In this document: positions 60,105-64,000 of the stretch, piece after piece
Layout: each line of letters opens with the position of its first letter
Position numbering within the stretch: the stretch's first letter is position 1
Source: Hoeflea_A sp963921345
GTDB lineage: Bacteria; Pseudomonadota; Alphaproteobacteria; Rhizobiales; Rhizobiaceae
Length of the DNA stretch: 64,000 nt
Reading direction: 5' to 3'
NCBI GenBank assembly: GCA_963921345.3
Contig: OZ001228.1
Coordinates: forward strand, 186,001 to 250,000
Translations under genes and position numbers: made by a program
The notes under the pieces: model-generated
Told to the model about the DNA's origin: nothing
The model's input: the letters and a program-made list of their open reading frames with translations, nothing else
Databases searched by the model: none

Positions 60105-61976
60105 CTAGCCGGCAACCATGAAGCCGTCGAAGAATGCTGCCAGCTCATTATAGGCGTCGAGCGGCAGGACATGAGCCACATATTGATCTGGCCGCACGAT
60201 CACGATGCAGCCCTCCCTGCGGTCGATCCCGCGCATATCGAATATGTCGCGGCCGTTCTTGAGGTCCGGGCAGAAGACCTTCTCGTAGTCGGTCAACCCG
60301 AAACGGCCCTTGCGGGGCCGCAGAAGATCGGGCAGGGCGGTGATTTCGGTTTGCCGAAATCCCTGCTGAAGCACCGCGCGAACGTCCAATATCGAGTCGA
60401 TATCGGATCCCGCCGGCGTGTATTTCTTGACCGGCGAGTTCGATGCGGTTTCGAGAAAATCGCATAGATCGAAAAATCTGCGATCGTCTTTCGCCGCAAA
60501 TGTGAAAAGGCGCCAGCGCCCATCGGCTTCCACCGTGTGACCGATCTCCATCGGCTTTGCATCGGCCAGCCGGATCACGGGGGCGGAGTGGAAGCGCATG
60601 CCGATTTCAAACCCCGATGCAAGGCCCTGCCAGGTTGGCGGCCCGGTGAGCAGTGACGGTTCGTAGCGCACCGACATGCCGGCGGTGTAGCGGCCGTGTT
60701 CGATGAAATAGCGCTGAAACTTCGGTGCATCGTCGCCGTCATCCGTCCTTTCGGCGATCACCCGCGCCCATTCCTCGTCGAAGTCGATCAGCGCCTGCGC
60801 CACCACCTGGCGTTCGGCGGAGTAGCTGTGCAAGAGGTCGGGCGGACTGCGGCCCTGCAACACCGAGACGAGCTTCCAGCCCAGATTGAAGGCGTCGCCT
60901 ATCGATACGTTCATGCCCTGTCCGGCCTTGGGGCTGTGGGTGTGGCAGGCATCGCCGGCGATGAAGACATGCGGTTGCCGGGTTTCACCTGCTGGCACGT
61001 CGTCGAACTTGTCGGTCAGCCGCTGTCCGATCTCGTAGACCGACCACCAGACCACGTCTTTCACATCGAGGCTGTAGGGCGAAAAAATCCGCTGCGCCGC
61101 GGTGATGAGATCATCGGCCGTCAGGTTGCGGCTGCGGACCCGCTCGCCTTCGTCGAGACTGTCCATCTCCACATAGAGCCGGACGAGATAACCGCCCTCG
61201 CGCGGAATGATCAGGACCGTGCCCTGGGTGCCGGACTGGATCAAGGTCTTCTGGCGGATATCGGGAAAGTCGGTGACCGCCAGTACATCCATCACGCCCC
61301 AGGCGCGGTTGGCCGAATCGCCCTTGAGTTCGCGGCCGATGGCTTGGCGCACGGCGCTTCTGGCGCCGTCGCAACCGACGACGTAGCGCGCTTTGACGGT
61401 TTCGCTTTGTCCTTCGTGGCCGGGGTCGAGCCTTTCGAGCCGAACCGCAACGGGATAGTCCTGCGCCGTTTCGTCCACCTCCAGATCGACCAGCTTGCGA
61501 CCGTAATCCGGGATCAGTCGGCCGGGCGCGTTGCGCATGACGTCGAGATACATGTCGTGCACGCGGGCCTGGTTGAGGATGACGTGGGGCATGTCCGAAA
61601 GTCCGTCCTCGACATCCTGGACCCGCCCGGTCCGAACGATGTGTGCCGGTCTGGCCGGATCGGGCTTCCAGAACGTCGTCTCGTTCACCCAGTAGGCTTC
61701 CCGCTTGACCCGATCGGCAAAGCCGAAGGCCTGGAACATCTCCATGGTCCGGCAGGAGATGCCGTCCGCCTGGCCCCGCTCCATCGGTCCGGACTTCTGC
61801 TCGACGATCCGTGTCGTGATGTCGGGAAAGCGCGACAGCTGGGCGGCAAGCGTCAGGCCCGCCGGACCGCAACCGACGATCAGGACATCGACCTTGTCCG
61901 GCGATGTTCCCGCCGTCTCGGATTCGGGATGGATATCGGGATTGCCCGGACGAAAACCGTTCAGGTGGAATTGCAT
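60105..61976 (-). CDS. FAD-dependent aromatic monooxygenase (phenol 2-monooxygenase-like)
   Basis: 623-aa flavoprotein hydroxylase of the PHBH superfamily. FAD motifs are VDVLIVGCGPAGLTLAAQLS near residue 32, VVGCDGARSAVR and HVFIAGDACHTHSPKAGQGM. The C-terminal 190 residues form the thioredoxin-like dimerisation domain found in phenol hydroxylases and MHPCO-like enzymes (REGCIVIVRPDQYVAHVLPL). It hydroxylates an aromatic ring with NAD(P)H and oxygen. It is divergent from a MarR gene with a clear palindrome between, so it is likely induced by its aromatic substrate. Confidence 0.9.
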   Translation of the reverse strand: MQFHLNGFRPGNPDIHPESETAGTSPDKVDVLIVGCGPAGLTLAAQLSRFPDITTRIVEQKSGPMERGQADGISCRTMEMFQAFGFADRVKREAYWVNETTFWKPDPARPAHIVRTGRVQDVEDGLSDMPHVILNQARVHDMYLDVMRNAPGRLIPDYGRKLVDLEVDETAQDYPVAVRLERLDPGHEGQSETVKARYVVGCDGARSAVRQAIGRELKGDSANRAWGVMDVLAVTDFPDIRQKTLIQSGTQGTVLIIPREGGYLVRLYVEMDSLDEGERVRSRNLTADDLITAAQRIFSPYSLDVKDVVWWSVYEIGQRLTDKFDDVPAGETRQPHVFIAGDACHTHSPKAGQGMNVSIGDAFNLGWKLVSVLQGRSPPDLLHSYSAERQVVAQALIDFDEEWARVIAERTDDGDDAPKFQRYFIEHGRYTAGMSVRYEPSLLTGPPTWQGLASGFEIGMRFHSAPVIRLADAKPMEIGHTVEADGRWRLFTFAAKDDRRFFDLCDFLETASNSPVKKYTPAGSDIDSILDVRAVLQQGFRQTEITALPDLLRPRKGRFGLTDYEKVFCPDLKNGRDIFDMRGIDRREGCIVIVRPDQYVAHVLPLDAYNELAAFFDGFMVAG

Positions 61977-62002
61977 GGTCGCTGCCCTTGCAAAATTAGT
62001 AA

Positions 62003-62023
62003 GTATACATATTATATGTACAC
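62003..62023. promoter_or_regulatory. Probable MarR operator
   Basis: GTATACATA-TTA-TATGTACAC, an imperfect 21-bp palindrome (8 of 9 positions match), lies between the monooxygenase start (61976) and the MarR start (62080). Its size and position fit a MarR-family dimer site. Confidence 0.65.
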
Positions 62024-62079
62024 AAATTATCGACAGTCAACCGGGTGCGGTTCTGGGTTCGGAAGGCGGAGCGGTCGCG

Positions 62080-62502
62080 ATGGAATTTCAACAGATGGCC
62101 GGGCATTTGATCCGGCGGCTGCATCAACGCTCGACGCAGGTGTTTCAGCAGCGCATGCAGGCGGCCGGTTTCGACCTGACCTCCGTGCAATTCGCCGCCC
62201 TGGAGGCGCTGCGCAATCATCCCGGCGTCGACCAGGCGGGGCTGGCCACGCTGATCAGCTACGACCGGGCGACCATCGGCGGCGTGGTCGACCGGCTCGA
62301 GCAGAAAGGCTGCGTGCGGCGGGTCGTCAGCGCGCAGGACCGCCGCGCCCGCCAGGTCTATCTGACGGATGTGGGGCAGAAGGTCGTCAAGGAGGCGCTG
62401 CCTGTCGTCAGGGAACTGCAGCGGGAAATCCTGGCGGATCTCGACGAAAAGGACCGCGATCGGTTCCTTCAACTTGCCAGGGTAGTGCTGAAACTCGCAT
62501 GA
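62080..62502 (+). CDS. MarR-family regulator
   Basis: 140-aa winged-helix repressor. Features are FDLTSVQFAALEALRNHPGV, DQAGLATLISYDRATIGGVV, DRLEQKGCVRRVVSAQDRRA and RQVYLTDVGQK, the last being the wing. It is divergent from the aromatic monooxygenase and should be released from the operator by that enzyme's substrate. The ankyrin gene starts 12 bp downstream on the same strand. Confidence 0.92.
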   Translation: MEFQQMAGHLIRRLHQRSTQVFQQRMQAAGFDLTSVQFAALEALRNHPGVDQAGLATLISYDRATIGGVVDRLEQKGCVRRVVSAQDRRARQVYLTDVGQKVVKEALPVVRELQREILADLDEKDRDRFLQLARVVLKLA

Positions 62503-62514
62503 GGATGTGCTGTG

Positions 62515-62919
62515 ATGTCAAAAAGGCCGAAGAAACGCGCAAGTCTTGCGGAAATCCTCGCCTCGTGTTCCGACACGTTGTTTCCCGCCGAACTGGGCGC
62601 GGCTCCGGTCAGCGTGGACAGCCGGGACGTGGATGGCGACACACCTCTGCATGTGATGCTGTGGCGCGGCGATGTCCATGCTGTCATTGCGCTTATCGAT
62701 GCGGGTGCGGATGTCAACGCAGTCGGCGATATGTCGGAAACGCCCCTCCACATCGCCGTCAGAAACGAAGATGTTGCCGGCATTGAAGCGCTGCTGCATG
62801 CCGGGGCGGATCCTGATCGCATGTCGGAATTCGGCGAGACACCGAAGATGATGGCCGATCAGGCGAGCGCGCCCGTTCGAAGACTCTTCAGGTCCCTCGT
62901 CCGTTCAGGGCGGCGATAG
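62515..62919 (+). CDS. Cytoplasmic ankyrin-repeat protein
   Basis: 134-aa protein with about three ankyrin repeats (DVDGDTPLHVMLWRGDVHAV, IALIDAGADVNAVGDMSETP, LHIAVRNEDVAGIEALLHAG). There is no signal peptide, unlike the ankyrin protein at 55685-56395. It follows the MarR gene closely and could be cotranscribed. The N-terminus (MMSKRPKKRASLAEILASCS) is basic. Protein-binding function, partner unknown. Confidence 0.85.
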   Translation: MSKRPKKRASLAEILASCSDTLFPAELGAAPVSVDSRDVDGDTPLHVMLWRGDVHAVIALIDAGADVNAVGDMSETPLHIAVRNEDVAGIEALLHAGADPDRMSEFGETPKMMADQASAPVRRLFRSLVRSGRR

Positions 62920-62945
62920 GTGTGTCGATCGACTCGGCCCGGACG

Positions 62946-63545
62946 TCAATATGCCTGGCTGTTGCCGACCGGGTGGCCGGCGTCGACCATGCGGCGGGTC
63001 CACCAGCGCGACAGCACATTGTCGAGCGAGACGGCGCCGGGGCCTTTGAGGGCGATGTAGATCAGCGGGATCATCCAGAACAGGCGCTGGTCGATCAGTT
63101 CGCCGGGCTGGCCGTTGAACAGGGTGCCGAGGGCGACCTGGTGCACGGACACGTCGACATAGGTCTGCACGAAGATGAAGCCGATCATGCCGACGGCGCC
63201 GATGCGGGCGAACAGGCCGAGCACGACCAGCACCGGCAGGATGAACTCGCCGTAGGTGCCCATGAAGACCATGATATGGGCCGGCAGGGGCAGGGCACTC
63301 TGCTCGTAGCCGGCGGCCTCGAAGGCGGGGCCGGCAATCTGGATATAGGCGCCGTCGGTGATCGTCAGGAAGCCGAGCAGGCCTTCGCCGATCTTCGTCT
63401 TGGCGGAGTTCAGGTAGTAGATGTAGAGCGTCAGCAGAAAGGCGAGGCGGGTTAACAGACCGAGGAACCAGCCGTCCGTGACCTTTTCCAGCGCACCGAA
63501 GAAGCCGTTGTGCAGCAGACGAAGTCCGTTGATGAGAGAAGTCAT
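62946..63545 (-). CDS. DoxX-family membrane protein (HvfX-like)
   Basis: 199-aa DoxX/DoxD-type membrane protein with about four to five hydrophobic segments (FLGLLTRLAFLLTLYIYYLN; IMVFMGTYGEFILPVLVVLG; IGAVGMIGFIFVQTYVDVSV). It follows, after 15 bp, a gene for an HvfC/DUF2063 protein. Such DoxX proteins accompany the MNIO (DUF692) enzyme clusters that make copper-binding bufferins, and the MNIO gene is expected just past the right edge. The membrane function is unknown. Confidence 0.85.
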   Translation of the reverse strand: MTSLINGLRLLHNGFFGALEKVTDGWFLGLLTRLAFLLTLYIYYLNSAKTKIGEGLLGFLTITDGAYIQIAGPAFEAAGYEQSALPLPAHIMVFMGTYGEFILPVLVVLGLFARIGAVGMIGFIFVQTYVDVSVHQVALGTLFNGQPGELIDQRLFWMIPLIYIALKGPGAVSLDNVLSRWWTRRMVDAGHPVGNSQAY

Positions 63546-63560
63546 GACGGGAGCCCCCAG

Positions 63561-64000
63561 TTACTGTTGGGAAAGACCGGCAAACGCACCGGCTTCAAGC
63601 ATGGCCGCTATAGCGGCCGCGAGATCAAATTCATCGGTTTCGGCGGCGGCGAGTTCAGCCGCCTCGCCAAGCGTCCGGCCGTCGATCAGCGCGGCGAGGA
63701 AAGCCGCGCCGCCGGGCGGCAGGTTGCGGACCTCGACGTCGGCGCCGGCGCGGGTGATCAGGCCGTCTTCGGCGGTCGCCGGATCGACGGGTGGCATCTC
63801 CGCGCCCGAGCGGTTCACGGAGAAGATCGTGACGGCGGCGTATTGCGAGCGCACGATGCGGCTTGCCGGATGCGCGACAAAGCGCAGGCCAGCCAGATCT
63901 TCCGGCCCGATGGTGCCGAGGACAGCCGGATCGAGCGGTTCGGCGTCGGCGGCGTGATAGGCATCCAGCCAGGCGCGTTCGAGGCGGGCGACGTCGGGGA
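63561..64000 (-). CDS. HvfC/BufC-family (DUF2063) protein, 5' end off window
   Basis: About 146 C-terminal codons are visible. The sequence VARLERAWLDAYHAADAEPL, RFVAHPASRIVRSQYAAVTI and VRNLPPGGAAFLAALIDGRT fits the DUF2063 family, the partner protein (BufC/HvfC) of the MNIO enzyme BufB in RiPP-like bufferin biosynthesis. It ends SQQ, and DoxX follows. The N-terminal DNA-binding-like domain and presumably the MNIO and precursor genes lie outside the window. Confidence 0.85.
   Translation of the reverse strand, partial: PDVARLERAWLDAYHAADAEPLDPAVLGTIGPEDLAGLRFVAHPASRIVRSQYAAVTIFSVNRSGAEMPPVDPATAEDGLITRAGADVEVRNLPPGGAAFLAALIDGRTLGEAAELAAAETDEFDLAAAIAAMLEAGAFAGLSQQ

Noticed and set aside
60696..62786. 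696-codon plus-strand reading
   Set aside because: It is antisense to the aromatic monooxygenase and out of frame with MarR and ankyrin genes, all of which are well supported.

Overview
This 64-kb window looks like chromosome from a GC-rich alphaproteobacterium of the Hyphomicrobiales (rhizobial) type. The reasons are a CpdR-type receiver, an MmgR/suhB-type small RNA upstream of a hisN-like phosphatase, a ROSE-type RNA thermometer before an hsp20 gene, a DUF1127 protein, and many LysR/LacI/ABC catabolic clusters. No genus can be fixed from the sequence alone.

Layout. (1) 1-11.5 kb: a polyamine/guanidino-compound island. On the minus strand a LysR gene is followed by a ureohydrolase, a PotD/F-like binding protein, an ATPase, two permeases and a nitrilase cut by the window edge. 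Divergently on the plus strand are a PuuB-like flavoprotein, a YtcJ-like amidohydrolase and a second ureohydrolase, followed by a lone amidohydrolase-2 gene. The word TTGCAAAT occurs at three likely control points. (2) 11.6-18.1 kb: an ECF sigma factor with a membrane-anchored VWA protein, divergent from an exosortase fused to an EpsI-like domain and its probable substrate, a VIT/VWA protein with a TPEP-type C-terminal sorting tail. (3) 18.1-22.1 kb: siroheme and sulfite/nitrite reduction (cysG, DUF2849, cysI, DUF934). (4) 22.3-27.1 kb: SRAP protein, small secreted or unknown proteins, an intact 863-bp IS5/IS427-type element, a cysteine-rich orphan protein, an intergenic region with a long hairpin, and a DUF1127 gene.

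(5) 27.2-35.2 kb: a sugar-acid operon (two SDRs, a TIM-barrel isomerase, an L-rhamnonate-dehydratase-like enolase, a ribose-type ABC transporter) divergent from a LacI repressor, with two identical 16-bp palindromes in between. (6) 35.2-38.6 kb: a decayed mini-island at tRNA-Val(GAC), bounded by 61-bp direct repeats and holding a frameshifted integrase, a phage-type fragment, an SRAP gene fragment and an acyltransferase. (7) 38.6-42.6 kb: cpdR, N-formylglutamate amidohydrolase, mmgR sRNA, hisN, a LuxR-type regulator and small enzymes. (8) 42.7-48.7 kb: a FecR-domain protein, a DadA-like oxidase, a CHASE2 adenylate cyclase and an MFS/AraC pair. (9) 48.8-55.7 kb: a second ECF sigma operon, a TetR pair, flavoprotein, lipase, ROSE-hsp20 and a GFA protein. 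(10) 55.7-64 kb: an exported deaminase with an exported ankyrin protein, an SDR, azoR/LysR, an aromatic-type monooxygenase/MarR pair, a second ankyrin protein, and a DoxX/HvfC pair at the right edge.

Most genes sit in short operons with 4-bp ATGA overlaps. Regulators are mostly divergent from their likely targets, and several have a visible palindromic operator. The window is catabolic and accessory in character; the most unusual items are the exosortase/VIT locus, the paired operators of the LacI gene, the exported deaminase/ankyrin pair, the cysteine-rich orphan and the tRNA-Val mini-island.
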